Shown here piece after piece: positions 43,188-53,298 of a stretch of DNA of 64,000 bases; the stretch's first letter is position 1, and every line of letters starts with the position of its first letter. This stretch comes from Arthrobacter crystallopoietes (GTDB taxonomy: Bacteria; Actinomycetota; Actinomycetes; Actinomycetales; Micrococcaceae): assembly GCF_017603825.1 (NCBI RefSeq), contig NZ_CP072014.1, positions 682,001-746,000 on the forward strand, written 5' to 3'. The position numbers and the translations under genes were made by a program. The notes under the pieces are model-generated. The model was given only the letters and a program-made list of their open reading frames with translations. It had not been told where the DNA came from and did not search any database.

Positions 43188-43339
43188 ACAGTTGACCCGC
43201 CCCATACCTCCGTGTGTAGCCGAAACTGACCGTAATGAGCGAAGGCCTTTCGCGACCTCTAAGGCAGGAGGATCGTGCGATAAACGGTTCTCCTGAAAAT
43301 CATGCTTCCCCGGCCGCAACCGTAATTGGGGAGAACACT

Positions 43340-43453
43340 TTGGCGGACCTGTTCGATCCTCTGGTCCTTAACAACCTGACGCTGCCGAGCCGCGTGCTCA
43401 TGGCACCCTTGACCCGTAGCCGGACAGGGGTCGCCCGGATCCCCAACCCGCTC
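43340..43453 (+). pseudogene. N-terminal fragment of an old-yellow-enzyme-type reductase
   Basis: A 38-residue stretch reading DLFDPLVLNNLTLPSRVLMA then PLTRSRTGVARIPNPL is the typical start of OYE-family NADH:flavin oxidoreductases (alkene reductases). Homology then stops abruptly, and no barrel follows. It is a remnant at the left border of the accessory region. The remainder of 43188-43922 shows no gene I can support; its base composition looks mixed. Confidence 0.6.
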
Positions 43454-43922
43454 AGGTGCGTTTTGCGCGCAGCCGTGCAGGCAACTCAAAGATTCCGGGT
43501 CGAGAACCGGTCGAATTCGCATCGGATGCTATTCGCCGGACTCCGGCAATCGGGAAGACATAATCTATGTTTCGGCGAAATAAAATGTTTAGTCAGAAGG
43601 GGGTTCAGGTAGAAATCTCCTAGCGTCCACCCGCCCGCTTGCGGGTTGGATGCAGCTGCGTGGGTGGTTCGAATGGAACTGTAATAGACGAGTTGCTGCC
43701 CAGGCCGAAACTCCGACAACGTCCCACCGTCCTGTTGACTGTGTGGCTACGGCAAAGAGCAGCGGGATATATCTGGCTGTTAGACCCATTTCGGCGCGTC
43801 GTTTAGTTATGTCAAGTCGAGATCAGGGGCCGGGTACTGGGTCCGCCCAGGCTGGGTCCGACCCCCATCCGGGTTTATCCCCGACGGCAAGGCGGTACCC
43901 ACTAGGCCCGGCGCAAGCCTCG

Positions 43923-45131
43923 TTAGGCTGGAACAACTCTCACGGGAATGGACTCCCAGCCGCGGAGGGTGTTGTGCAGGTAGGGCACCGCGTCGCCGGC
44001 AGGTTCGATGGCCTTGACCCGCGTGGCGAGCGTGGTCAGCAGCACATCCATTTCCAGCCTGGACATCGGTTGTCCGACGCATTGATGGATTCCCATGCCG
44101 AACCCCAGATGGCCACCGGCTGGGCGTTCGATGTCATACTTGTCCGCATCGCCGCCCCATCGCCGCGGGTCTCGGTTGGCTGCGCCGACAAACACCGCGA
44201 GTTTTTCGTCTGCTGGGATTCGGATCCCGTGGAAATCAATGTCCCTGCTGGTGGTGCGGTAGAAGGACTGGAACGGCGATTCCAGCCGGAAGGCTTCGTC
44301 TATGGCGAACTTAGTCAGTCTGGGGTTCGCATGCACCTTTGACCATTCGCCGGGGTGTACGGAGAGTAGCTGCATGACGTTACCTATCGAGAAGATGGTG
44401 GTGTCCAGGCCTGCAGACAACATGGCCCGTACCAGGAGGGCGGCCTGATCGGAGCTGATCTCCCCTCTGTCCGCGCAGTCCCAGATTTGCTGGCCCAGAC
44501 TACCCTCTGCCAGTTTTTCGCGTGCGCAATTCGCCATCGCCCATTCGTTGGTGCCCTGGCCCATGCGGAAGTATTCCTTCGCCCGGTCATCGTGGGGGCC
44601 GAACGTGCTGAAGTTCATTGCACCCAAGGCCAGGAGATTTTCTGCACGGCCCTCGCGGGGAATGCCTACGGCGTCGCCGAACACCCGCAGCGGGAATACT
44701 TCAGCGAAGTCTTTCGCAGCATCGAAGTGCCGCAGGTCGAGTATGCGGTCGACAAGTTCGTCTGCGAATTGCTGGAACTGGCCTCGAAGTGAGCGCATGC
44801 CGCGCGGTGAGATGACACTTCCCATGGCTTGGCGCATGGTGGTGTGGATTGGCGGGTCGGACTCCATGATGCCCTGGGCACGCCAGGATTTCTCGTGATG
44901 CAGATTCTTGGGACCGGCGCCGGCGCTGGATATGAATGTGGAGTAGTCCTCGAGGATTTCCTTACATACATCAAAACGTGTAAAGGCAGGAACTCCGTAT
45001 CGCTCGAGCCAGACGGCCGGGCCTGCGTCGCGCATCCGGGTGAAAAGCGGGTACGGGTCTCTCAAATTGTCGTCAGAATAAGGATCTTCCGTGAAGACGG
45101 GGGCGGTTGCCGTGGACAAATCGAGTGCCAT
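43923..45131 (-). CDS. Cytochrome P450, CYP199-like
   Basis: The product has 402 residues. It has the I-helix LSAGLDTT, ExxR (DEAFRLESP), and the heme-binding GFGMGIHQCVG with the Cys ligand. Long segments (LLVRAMLSAGLDTT, GAANRDPRRW, NTLRGWESIPV) closely match my recollection of the CYP199A group. Those enzymes oxidise or O-demethylate para-substituted benzoates and cinnamates. The ATG at 45131 follows GAGG; an in-frame ATG 36 bases upstream is unlikely. It needs a ferredoxin and reductase; the product at 53299 is the nearest candidate. It is divergent from the IclR gene. Confidence 0.9.
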   Translation of the reverse strand: MALDLSTATAPVFTEDPYSDDNLRDPYPLFTRMRDAGPAVWLERYGVPAFTRFDVCKEILEDYSTFISSAGAGPKNLHHEKSWRAQGIMESDPPIHTTMRQAMGSVISPRGMRSLRGQFQQFADELVDRILDLRHFDAAKDFAEVFPLRVFGDAVGIPREGRAENLLALGAMNFSTFGPHDDRAKEYFRMGQGTNEWAMANCAREKLAEGSLGQQIWDCADRGEISSDQAALLVRAMLSAGLDTTIFSIGNVMQLLSVHPGEWSKVHANPRLTKFAIDEAFRLESPFQSFYRTTSRDIDFHGIRIPADEKLAVFVGAANRDPRRWGGDADKYDIERPAGGHLGFGMGIHQCVGQPMSRLEMDVLLTTLATRVKAIEPAGDAVPYLHNTLRGWESIPVRVVPA

Positions 45132-45300
45132 GAGTGCCTCACATGTCGATGGGGAGCTGGACTCCAAACAACGTAACGGCGCGGACTCACACGGCTAAAT
45201 TCCATTCTCGCAGTGCAAGAATGCGAATTGTCGTGATTCGAGATCTGATGGAGCATCGTAGTGTTGCATGGCTCACACGAGATAAGTCAGGAGGATGAAG

Positions 45301-46083
45301 GTGTCATCGTTTGAACGTGGTCTGAAGATTCTTGCTGAAATTGCAACCTGTGGGGACGCGACAGTTGATGCCGTTGCGACCCGTCTCGGCATCCCGCAAA
45401 GCACGACATACAGATATTTCAAGACCCTTAAGGAGCATGATTTCGTTCAAGAAGACGACGGACGCTACCGGCCGGGCCGTGCCCTGCTGGAAATGAGCGG
45501 CCGCAACCATTCACAATCGCTTCTGGCGGATATCGGCACCGCAGTCCTGAAGAGCATTGTTGACGAGGTGGGAGAAACCGCCGTCATGGTGATTCGGGTC
45601 GGGACCCAAGGTATGTGCCTTCGACGCGCGGAACCGGACAAGTCCCTGAAATACAGCTTTGCCGTGAACGAACTGCTCCCTTTGCATGCCGGTGCCGGCC
45701 AGCGCATCCTGCTTGCCTGGGCTCCGCCCGACGTCGTCCGGCAGGTCCTCGAGCGCGACCTGCCCCGCTTTACAGAGAACACCCTCACGGCTCAACAGAT
45801 CCAGGCCAGCCTGCCTCACGTGCGTTCAGCCGGCCGACTGGTTTCGCGGGGTGAGCTGGACGTTGGGTCGCTATCCCTTGCCGTGCCCGTGTTCAGCCGC
45901 GGCGAAATAGTCTGCTCATTGAATATTGCAGGACCGGAGACCCGGTGCGGTTCCAAGTCCTGGATAAGTTCGGCCTTCAACGTTATGGAGGAGGCGGCAC
46001 GGTGCCTCACTTCGTCGCTGGAATCCGCCACGAGTTTCCAATCAAGTAGGGAGATACTGAATGAACACAGGTACGCTGGCTGA
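45301..46083 (+). CDS. IclR-family transcriptional regulator
   Basis: The product has 260 residues with an N-terminal winged HTH (SFERGLKILAEI; VAATRLG-like VATRLGIPQSTTYRYFKTL) and an IclR ligand-binding domain (GTQGMCLRRAEPDKS, LPLHAGAGQRILLAW). The GTG at 45301 is preferred: AGGAGG ends six bases before it, while the ATG at 45295 touches the box. IclR regulators control aromatic and amino-acid catabolism by binding a pathway metabolite. Its position next to the P450 and lyase suggests it governs both. The end overlaps the lyase start by about 20 bases. Confidence 0.9.
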   Translation: MSSFERGLKILAEIATCGDATVDAVATRLGIPQSTTYRYFKTLKEHDFVQEDDGRYRPGRALLEMSGRNHSQSLLADIGTAVLKSIVDEVGETAVMVIRVGTQGMCLRRAEPDKSLKYSFAVNELLPLHAGAGQRILLAWAPPDVVRQVLERDLPRFTENTLTAQQIQASLPHVRSAGRLVSRGELDVGSLSLAVPVFSRGEIVCSLNIAGPETRCGSKSWISSAFNVMEEAARCLTSSLESATSFQSSREILNEHRYAG

Positions 46084-47758
46084 GACCCAGACCGTCCTCA
46101 TCGGCATGGATCCGTCCTCGGTGGAGGACTTGATCCAGGTAGCCCGGCACCGTCGTCCGGTCGCACTCGACCCTGCCGTCCTTGAACGCATGAAGCCGAG
46201 CCAGCAGTGGCTGGACGGAGTGGTCGACGGAATGCAGGCGGACACTGATACGCCGCCTATCTACAGCATCAACACCGGCTTCGGGTCGCTGGCCGGCCGC
46301 CAGGCCTTCGCCGACCCCTCGGATGCGGCCGAACTGTCACGCCGGCTCGTCCTTTCCAACGCCTCCGGTGTCGGCCGGTATGTCGACGAAGAAGTTGTGC
46401 GCGCAACCATGTTCATCCGCGTCGTCAGCCTGACACAGGGATACTCGGGTGTCCGCGGCAACATTGTCACGCTGCTGGTCGACATGCTCAACCACGGCGT
46501 CTATCCGGCCATCCCCGAATACGGATCCCTCGGAGCCTCAGGCGACCTGATCCCCCTGGCCCACATCGCCATCGTGATGACCCGTTCCCACATCGGCGAA
46601 GACGACGAGCTGGATTCCGGCGAAGCGTTCCTCGACGGCAAGATCGTCAGTGGAATAGCAGCCATGGCCAGCGCTGGCCTGGACCGGCTGCCACTGGGTG
46701 CGAAAGATGGTCTCGCACTGCTTAACGGGACTTCCTTCTCGTGTGCGCAAGCTGCATTGGCGCTCTTTGATGCGCAGAACCTCTTGGAGACAGCGCAGGT
46801 CACCGCGGCCATGACCATCGAGTCGCTCATGGGATTCGGTGATGCGTTCATCGCCGAACTGCACGAGGCCCGCGGCCAGAAAGGGCAGATCGCAGTGGCG
46901 GCCCGGCTGCGCGAACTTCTGGCGGGCAGCACGCTGGTCGATGGCAATGCTTCCACAGACCCGGTCCGCCAGCCACCTCAGGACGCGTATTCCCTACGTT
47001 GCATACCGCAGGTCTTTGGTCCCATCAAGGAAACCCTGGACTTTGCAGCCGGCATTATCAACAACGAAATTAACGCGGCCACCGACAATCCGTTGATCTT
47101 CCCTACGCTCCCGGACACCCGGAAGCTCAAGGCCGTCTCCGGCGGAAACTTCCACGCCGAGTACGTCGCCTTCGCCGCGGACTTCATTTCGATCGTCGTC
47201 ACCGAGATCGGCAACATCACGGAACGCCGCTTATTCCGTCTGGACGACGGCAGCCTGAACCGCGGATTACCTGACATGCTCGTGGCCAGCGAACAGGTCG
47301 GCATGGACTGCGGCTACATGCTCCCCCAGTATCTGGCTGCGGCGCTGGTTTCGGATTCGAAAACTCTCTCTCACCCGGACAGTGTGGACTCTATCCCTAC
47401 GTGCGCCAACCAGGAGGACCATGTCTCCATGGCTAATAACGCCGGTCGGCATGCCCGGCAGATAGTTGCCAACATCGAGACGGTAGTCGGCATCGAGCTG
47501 CTAATGGCGGCCCAGGCCATTGAACTGCGGCTGGGCCTGCCCGAAACCGCCGGGACTCCGGGGCCTGCCAGCGCCGCAACGGTCGACCTCCTCCGCAAAA
47601 GTGCATCGGCCGATGGGCGGAGGATCGATCACTTGCGCCGTGACGTGGTGATGTATCCGCGCGTTCGAAAGGCTGTGGAGCTAGTGCACAGCGGAGCCGT
47701 CGTGGATACCGCCAATACTGCCGTAGCCGGGACCTTTGAGCGGAATTCGCTCCAATAG
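46061..47758 (+). CDS. Aromatic amino acid/histidine ammonia-lyase family (MIO enzyme)
   Basis: The product has 565 residues. The MIO-forming triad Ala159-Ser160-Gly161 is in GSLGASGDLIPLAH. The catalytic Tyr68 is in IYSINTGFG, and the later EYVAFAADF and QEDHVSMANNAGRHA are family motifs. The pair that sets ring selectivity is Ser99-Asn100 (RLVLSNASGVG); HutH enzymes have Ser-His there, TAL His-Leu, PAL Phe-Leu. It would remove ammonia from an aromatic or imidazole-like L-amino acid. It overlaps the IclR gene and is followed by an amino-acid importer. True hutU/hutH remnants lie elsewhere, so this is probably not the ordinary histidine route. Confidence 0.87.
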   Translation: MNTGTLAETQTVLIGMDPSSVEDLIQVARHRRPVALDPAVLERMKPSQQWLDGVVDGMQADTDTPPIYSINTGFGSLAGRQAFADPSDAAELSRRLVLSNASGVGRYVDEEVVRATMFIRVVSLTQGYSGVRGNIVTLLVDMLNHGVYPAIPEYGSLGASGDLIPLAHIAIVMTRSHIGEDDELDSGEAFLDGKIVSGIAAMASAGLDRLPLGAKDGLALLNGTSFSCAQAALALFDAQNLLETAQVTAAMTIESLMGFGDAFIAELHEARGQKGQIAVAARLRELLAGSTLVDGNASTDPVRQPPQDAYSLRCIPQVFGPIKETLDFAAGIINNEINAATDNPLIFPTLPDTRKLKAVSGGNFHAEYVAFAADFISIVVTEIGNITERRLFRLDDGSLNRGLPDMLVASEQVGMDCGYMLPQYLAAALVSDSKTLSHPDSVDSIPTCANQEDHVSMANNAGRHARQIVANIETVVGIELLMAAQAIELRLGLPETAGTPGPASAATVDLLRKSASADGRRIDHLRRDVVMYPRVRKAVELVHSGAVVDTANTAVAGTFERNSLQ

Positions 47759-47823
47759 TTTTCCGAAATTATTACGGAAAAGGAATTGCGCGGTCCTCCA
47801 ATTCATATTAAGGCGTATCGCGA

Positions 47824-47848
47824 GGGCTTATGAACCTTTCATAAGCCC
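47824..47848 (+). terminator. Hairpin after the lyase gene
   Basis: A perfect 11-bp inverted repeat (GGGCTTATGAA at 47824-47834, TTCATAAGCCC at 47838-47848) with a 3-base loop is followed by TTCTTC. It is a good intrinsic terminator or a palindromic operator. The rest of the gap 47759-48108 is AT-rich and must contain the promoter of the importer operon. Confidence 0.6.
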
Positions 47849-48108
47849 TTCTTCTGCCGCATCACCATCAAAGAATAGTGGTTCCACCCTGTGACGTAGC
47901 GGAGGCATCCTCCCCCGCTAGCGCTACTTTGCGCCCGAAAATCGAACGACATGCGCCGAAGAACTAAGTTTTAATCACTAGCATCCTTTCCCTTGTGGAA
48001 TCACTATTTACTTTCTAGGCTGTTTCCCAGCTCGTTTGAAAAAGGTTTCTAACCAACACACAAAATAGCTTCATTGTCAGGCTTTAAACATAGCTAGGAG
48101 CAAAATAA

Positions 48109-49026
48109 ATGATCTCATCAGCTGTTTTTAAACGTACTTTTAGCGTCGCCGCGTTCGGATTGGCAACTTCCCTAGCATTGGCGGGTTGCTCAGGTTCAGC
48201 CGACGCCAACGCAGAATCCGAAAGCAGCGCCGCCGCAGCGGCCGGAGCGAAGGCACCCTTGTTCTCCGAGCTGCCTCAGTCCATCCAGGAAGCCGGCACA
48301 ATCAATGTCGCCAGCAATGTGGAGTATCCGCCGTTCGAATCCTTCGACACTGACGGAACCACGATCGTCGGCATTGATCGGGACATCGCTGACGAACTGG
48401 AGAAGCAGTTCGGAGTCACCCTGGAGTTCAACAACATTGCCTTCGACGCCATCATTCCCGGATTGGAATCCGGCCGCTACGACATGGCGATGTCGGCCAT
48501 GTCGGACACCGTGGAACGGCAGAAGAAGGTTGACTTCGTCGACTATTTCTCGGCTGGCGGAGGAATCATGACTGGTACGGCCAACGCGGAAACCATCAAG
48601 ACCTTGGACGACCTATGCGGCAAGGCTGTCGGAATTGTGAAGGGTACTACGGAGGATGCCGACGCCGCCGAGCAGTCGGCCAAATGCCAAGCCGCAGGCA
48701 AGGCTCCGCTGAAGGTAACGGTGTTCGCGGGCCAGAACCAGGCGGTCCTCGCGCTGCAGAGCGCAAGGACCGATGCGTTCCTGGTCGATTCGACATCAGG
48801 ATCCGTCATTGCAGCCGGTTCCAAGGGCCAGCTAGTACAGGGGCCGCGCTACCAGGATCTCGCTTTCGGCATCGTCTTCCCCAAGGAAAGCGACCAGTTG
48901 ACGGAGGCCGTGCAACTGGCCATGGCCGAGATCAAAGCGAACGGGGCGTATGACCGGATCCTGGCTGACTACGACATGGCCGACCATACCGTGGACGATT
49001 TCCCGATCAACGGAGTCACCGAATGA
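48109..49026 (+). CDS. Amino-acid ABC transporter substrate-binding lipoprotein
   Basis: The product has 305 residues, with a signal peptide and lipobox ALAGC (about 24-28). The family-3 binding-protein fold follows: TINVASNVEYPPFESFDTD, GIDRDIADELEK, LESGRYDMAMSAMSDT, and DAFLVDSTSG. It binds an amino acid outside the cell and delivers it to the permease. The ligand cannot be read; the cluster suggests the lyase substrate. Its stop overlaps the permease start by four bases. Confidence 0.92.
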   Translation: MISSAVFKRTFSVAAFGLATSLALAGCSGSADANAESESSAAAAAGAKAPLFSELPQSIQEAGTINVASNVEYPPFESFDTDGTTIVGIDRDIADELEKQFGVTLEFNNIAFDAIIPGLESGRYDMAMSAMSDTVERQKKVDFVDYFSAGGGIMTGTANAETIKTLDDLCGKAVGIVKGTTEDADAAEQSAKCQAAGKAPLKVTVFAGQNQAVLALQSARTDAFLVDSTSGSVIAAGSKGQLVQGPRYQDLAFGIVFPKESDQLTEAVQLAMAEIKANGAYDRILADYDMADHTVDDFPINGVTE

Positions 49027-49979
49027 ACCGGCCCACTGACGCCGGGCCCGCCGACGACCTGCCAATCCTTCCGGCCAGGTACACCGGACGGTGGGTAGCA
49101 GCCGGGGTGGTCCTGGTCGCCGTCGTTCTCTTGGTCTATGCGGCCTTCACGAACGAGCGCTTCCAGTGGAACGTCGTTGGTCAGTACCTCTTTGCCCCGC
49201 AGGTCCTGACAGGCTTAGGCAGGACACTGATGTTGACCGGCATAGCCATGGCCATCGGTGTGCTGCTTGGCATCCTCGTAGCCGTCTGCAGAATGTCCAG
49301 CAACCCCATCCTGTCCTACTCAGCGTGGGCCTATTCCTGGTTCTTCCGGGGCACTCCGCTGATGGTGCAGCTGCTCTTCTGGTTCTTCATGGCTGCGCTC
49401 GTTCCCACGATCGCCCTCGGCCTGCCGTTCGGACCAAGCTTTTTCGAAATTGAAACCAACGCCATCATCTCCCCGTTTACGGCAGCATTGCTGGGCCTGA
49501 GCCTGAATGAGGGCGCCTACATGGGCGAGATTGTCCGCTCCGGAATCAGGTCCATTCCGAAGGGCCAGACGGAGGCTGCCCAAGCCATCGGCATGTCGCG
49601 GGCACAAAACATGCGGCGTGTGGTCCTGCCCCAGGCGATGCGGGTGATCATCCCGCCAACAGGCAATGAAACGATCGGCATGCTCAAATACACGTCGCTG
49701 GTCATCGTCATCGGCTACGGGGAACTGCTGACGTCGGTTTCGATCATCTACTCGCGGACATTCGAGACGATCCCGTTGCTGATTGTCGCTGCCATCTGGT
49801 ACCTCGCCGTCACCGCGGTGTTGTCCATAGGCCAATATTTCGTCGAGCGGCACTTCGAACGAGGCTTCTCCCCCATCCGTCCTGCCAGGGAAGGGCGGAT
49901 TACAAGCCGCCCGGCTGGCGTGCACGTTTCCGCGCTGCCTGCCGCTGTCCCCGCCGTCGAACTGGAGAGACTCAAATGA
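49023..49979 (+). CDS. Amino-acid ABC transporter permease
   Basis: The product has 318 residues, five to six helices, and the HisMQ-type EAA loop ([22 protein letters not shown]). The N-terminus has a variable cytoplasmic part. It transports the amino acid with the ATPase and the lipoprotein. The ORF has a long C-terminal tail of about 40 residues ([14 protein letters not shown]) beyond the last helix. The ATGA overlap with the ATPase gene couples translation. Confidence 0.92.
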   Translation: MNRPTDAGPADDLPILPARYTGRWVAAGVVLVAVVLLVYAAFTNERFQWNVVGQYLFAPQVLTGLGRTLMLTGIAMAIGVLLGILVAVCRMSSNPILSYSAWAYSWFFRGTPLMVQLLFWFFMAALVPTIALGLPFGPSFFEIETNAIISPFTAALLGLSLNEGAYMGEIVRSGIRSIPKGQTEAAQAIGMSRAQNMRRVVLPQAMRVIIPPTGNETIGMLKYTSLVIVIGYGELLTSVSIIYSRTFETIPLLIVAAIWYLAVTAVLSIGQYFVERHFERGFSPIRPAREGRITSRPAGVHVSALPAAVPAVELERLK

Positions 49980-50743
49980 ACGATCCGATCGTCAGTGCCA
50001 GGCAAGTGCGCAAGTCCTTTGGCCACGTCGAGGTCCTCAAAGGCATCAACATGGATGTGAAGGCGGGTGAAGTCGCATGCCTACTCGGTCCCTCCGGCTC
50101 GGGCAAGAGTACCTTCCTGCGCTGCATCAACCATTTGGAAAAGATCGACGGCGGCCAGCTATGGGTGCAGGGTGAACCCATCGGCTACCGCCGGATCGGC
50201 AACCGGCTGCGCGAACTAAAGGAGCATGAAACCTCCCGCCAACGCGCTTCCGTGGGTATGGTCTTCCAGCAGTTCAACCTCTTCCCCCACCGCACCGCCT
50301 TGGAAAACGTCATTGAAGGCCCTACCGTGGTCCAACGGCGCCGCCGGGCAGCAGCCATCGAAGAAGGCATGGCCCTGTTGGAACGGGTCGGTCTGGCGGA
50401 CAAACGCAATCACTATCCGGGCCAGCTCTCCGGCGGGCAGCAGCAGCGGGTTGCGATTGCCCGGGCCCTCGCGCTCAAGCCCACCGTGATGCTTTTCGAC
50501 GAGCCGACGTCCGCCTTGGACCCGGAGCTCGTCGGGGAAGTACTGGACGTCATGGTCTCGCTGGCCGCATCCGGAATGACCATGATCGTCGTCACCCACG
50601 AAATGGGCTTCGCCAAAGAAGTCGGTGATGTTGTCCACTTCATGGCCGATGGCTGCCTCGTTGAAAGCGGCGATCCCCGGCAAGTGCTCGAAGACCCCAG
50701 GGAGGCCCGAACCCAGGCCTTCCTGTCCAAGGTGCTGGCATGA
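49976..50743 (+). CDS. Amino-acid ABC transporter ATP-binding protein
   Basis: The product has 255 residues. Walker A is [10 protein letters not shown]-loop [12 protein letters not shown], signature [16 protein letters not shown], Walker [16 protein letters not shown], and switch VVTHEMGF. Closest in kind to GlnQ/HisP/ArtP polar amino-acid ATPases. It is the last gene of the importer set; the hydroxyacid oxidase gene begins 62 bases later. Confidence 0.94.
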   Translation: MNDPIVSARQVRKSFGHVEVLKGINMDVKAGEVACLLGPSGSGKSTFLRCINHLEKIDGGQLWVQGEPIGYRRIGNRLRELKEHETSRQRASVGMVFQQFNLFPHRTALENVIEGPTVVQRRRRAAAIEEGMALLERVGLADKRNHYPGQLSGGQQQRVAIARALALKPTVMLFDEPTSALDPELVGEVLDVMVSLAASGMTMIVVTHEMGFAKEVGDVVHFMADGCLVESGDPRQVLEDPREARTQAFLSKVLA

Positions 50744-50805
50744 ACCCGGGAAAGGTGTAGAGCCATGATGGTCCTAACGCCTGGCTGCGCTGCGGCGGCT
50801 GCCGC

Positions 50806-52080
50806 ATGAAACTCACTCAAGCCCTAAGGCTGGTCTCGGTTAAGCTCCCCACAGGTTCGTCGGTTGAACGGGCGATGTCCCGGTGCCACACCGTCGAGGA
50901 CCTGCGGCAGCTGGCAGCGCGAAGACTGCCACTGCCGGTGATGGAGTACATCGACGGCGGAGCCGACGGCGAACTCAGCCTGGCCAACAATAGCGCGGCC
51001 TTCGAACGCCACCGCTTCATTCCCGTTGCACTAGCTGATGTCAGTACAACGGATACCAGCACCGGGTTCCTCGGTCGGCGCGCGGCCGCGCCGCTGGGCT
51101 TCGCACCCACCGGCTACACCCGAATGGTCAGGACCGAGGGCGAACCCGCAGTGGCCCGCGCCGCTGCTGCCGCGGGTCTGCCCTATGTGCTCTCCACGAT
51201 GGCTACCACCTCACTGGAGGAGCTGGCAACCGGGCCGACTGCCGAAGCGGAACGCTGGTTCCAGCTCTACGTCTGGAAAGACCGGGCCCGGGCCCACGAG
51301 CTTGTCCGCCGTGCGGCCGCGGCGGGTTATCGGGTTCTCGAAATAGCAGTGGATACCGCAGTTCCCGGCAACCGGCTGCGGGACATCCACAACGGATTCA
51401 CCATTCCGCCGCGGCTCACGCCGGCAAGCTTGCTGGAAATCGGGACCAAGCCCGGATACTGGATGCGGATGCTCCGCGCTCCCGCCTTGGAATTCGCCAA
51501 TGTCTCCGACAGCGCCGGAAGCAATGCTTTGACTATCGAGAACATCGGCTCACAGTTCGACCCGGGCGTGACGTGGAGCGATCTGGCGGAGCTGCGTGCG
51601 ATCTGGGACGGGGACCTGCTGTTAAAAGGCCCGATCAGTCCGGCCGATGCCGTCCTTGCACGCGACCTCGGAGTTGACGGAGTGCATCTGTCCAACCACG
51701 GCGGCCGTCAATTGGACCGCACCATTGCCCCCGCCGATCTGATCAACCCGGTTCGCCGGGCCGTCGGCGACGACTTCGCCATCGTCGTTGATTCAGGTAT
51801 CCGGCACGGTGCAGACATTGCCACCGCGATCGCTCTGGGTGCAGACCTGGCCATGATCGGCCGCCCGTATCTGTGGGCGCTGGCAGCCGCCGGTGAACCC
51901 GGCGTCGCGTACTTGGCTGACCTCCTTGTTGGCCAATTCCGCCGCACCATGCAACTGCTCGGAGTCGCCAGCGTCGATGAGCTGCGACGCCGAGGCATGC
52001 AGCTTCTCGATGAAGAGCCCGTGCTTCCCCGGCCCCATACACCCGGAGAAATCCCCGGATTGCTCCTGCCCCAAGCATGA
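50806..52080 (+). CDS. FMN-dependent 2-hydroxyacid oxidase/dehydrogenase
   Basis: The product has 424 residues. The TIM-barrel family signature SNHGGRQLD carries the catalytic His and Arg; [20 protein letters not shown] (Lys binding FMN) and [19 protein letters not shown] complete the FMN site. Lactate, glycolate and mandelate oxidases belong here, so it oxidises a 2-hydroxy acid to a 2-oxo acid. The N-terminus is about 20 residues longer than needed; the ATG at 50875 is an alternative start. With the neighbouring aminotransferase it could interconvert a 2-hydroxy, 2-oxo and amino acid. Confidence 0.88.
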   Translation: MKLTQALRLVSVKLPTGSSVERAMSRCHTVEDLRQLAARRLPLPVMEYIDGGADGELSLANNSAAFERHRFIPVALADVSTTDTSTGFLGRRAAAPLGFAPTGYTRMVRTEGEPAVARAAAAAGLPYVLSTMATTSLEELATGPTAEAERWFQLYVWKDRARAHELVRRAAAAGYRVLEIAVDTAVPGNRLRDIHNGFTIPPRLTPASLLEIGTKPGYWMRMLRAPALEFANVSDSAGSNALTIENIGSQFDPGVTWSDLAELRAIWDGDLLLKGPISPADAVLARDLGVDGVHLSNHGGRQLDRTIAPADLINPVRRAVGDDFAIVVDSGIRHGADIATAIALGADLAMIGRPYLWALAAAGEPGVAYLADLLVGQFRRTMQLLGVASVDELRRRGMQLLDEEPVLPRPHTPGEIPGLLLPQA

Positions 52081-52097
52081 CAGCGGAAGGAAACGAC

Positions 52098-53258
52098 ATG
52101 AGCACGAATACGGCCAGCCCCCTGCCGCCGCTGGAACCGCCTGCCCCTCGGGGCACCAACCGCGGTACAACCGGCCCGTCACCACGGCCAGGAATTGCCA
52201 TGCTGCCTGGATACTCTCGTTCAGCGGGTAAGGCGAGTGTCCGCTGGATTGCCTCATCCAACGAACTGCCGGTTCCACCGTCGCGTGCGGTCCAGGATGC
52301 GGTCGCGGCGGCTGCTGCCGACGCCAACCGCTACCCCAGTCTCGCAGGTGACAATCTCGTGGCGGCCGTGGCCGGGAGACTAGGACTTGAGCCCGGCCAG
52401 GTGGTCGCAGGAGCCGGATCGCTTGCCCTGCTCCAACTGCTGCTCACCACCTACACTGGCAGCGGTGATGAAGTCATCTACGCCTGGCGCAGCTATGAAG
52501 CGTACCCGATACTCGTCGGAGTCACCGGCGCTGCAGCCGTTGAAGTACCCCTCACCAGCGCTACCCGGCACGATCTGAACTCAATGGCCGCCGCTATAAC
52601 AACAGCCACCCGGGCCGTGATCGTCTGCTCGCCGAACAATCCAACAGGAACAACCATCGACCACGAAGAGTTGATGGACTTCCTTAACCGGGTACCAGCG
52701 CAGGTGCTGGTGATCCTGGACGAGGCATACCGGGAATTCTCCTTAACCGAACACGACAGCACACACCTCTTGAAGAAATATGCCAACCTGGCTGTCCTGC
52801 GGACCTTTTCCAAGGCATACGGCTTAGCCGGACTCCGGGCAGGGTATTTGGCAGCCAGCCAGGATATAGCGGCGAACTTGCGGCGCGCCGCCCCACCTTT
52901 CCCGCTCAGCCGGGTGGCTGAAGCAGCCGCTATTGCCGCTTGGAACGAACCCGACGCGACCGCACAGACCATCTCGCGCATCGTGGACGAGCGCCGCTAT
53001 CTAAGTGCACAGCTGCGCAGCCGGGGTATCGAGGTGCCGGAAAGCGGAGGGAACTTCGTGTGGATCCCCGCCGGCGACCGCGCCCTGGAACTGGAGGCCG
53101 CCTGCCTGGCCCAGTCCGTTTCGGTCAGAGCATTCGACCGCGAAGGAGTACGCATCACTCTGGGCGAACACGGCGCAACAACGGCAGTACTGGCCGCAGT
53201 TGATTCCATGGGCGCGGCTGTCCATACAACCAGCGGCACCCTTTGCACGCTGACTTAA
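52098..53258 (+). CDS. Class I/II aminotransferase (HisC/Pat-like)
   Basis: The product has 386 residues. The PLP-binding Lys is in TFSKAYGLAGLRAGY, with IVCSPNNPTGT and the Asp/Tyr in VLDEAYREF-like ILDEAYREFS. The group includes histidinol-phosphate and aromatic aminotransferases. The ATG at 52098 has GGAAGGA just upstream and is preferred over the overlapping ATG at 52077. In this pathway it should move an amino group between an aromatic amino acid and its 2-oxo acid. The reductase follows 40 bases later. Confidence 0.88.
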   Translation: MSTNTASPLPPLEPPAPRGTNRGTTGPSPRPGIAMLPGYSRSAGKASVRWIASSNELPVPPSRAVQDAVAAAAADANRYPSLAGDNLVAAVAGRLGLEPGQVVAGAGSLALLQLLLTTYTGSGDEVIYAWRSYEAYPILVGVTGAAAVEVPLTSATRHDLNSMAAAITTATRAVIVCSPNNPTGTTIDHEELMDFLNRVPAQVLVILDEAYREFSLTEHDSTHLLKKYANLAVLRTFSKAYGLAGLRAGYLAASQDIAANLRRAAPPFPLSRVAEAAAIAAWNEPDATAQTISRIVDERRYLSAQLRSRGIEVPESGGNFVWIPAGDRALELEAACLAQSVSVRAFDREGVRITLGEHGATTAVLAAVDSMGAAVHTTSGTLCTLT

Positions 53259-53298
53259 ACACCGGCATCCGCCTGCTAATTTGTCTGAGGAGAACGAC

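Noticed and set aside
46979-47304. Antisense frames in the lyase gene
   Set aside because: No coding character; the lyase motifs fully explain the sequence.
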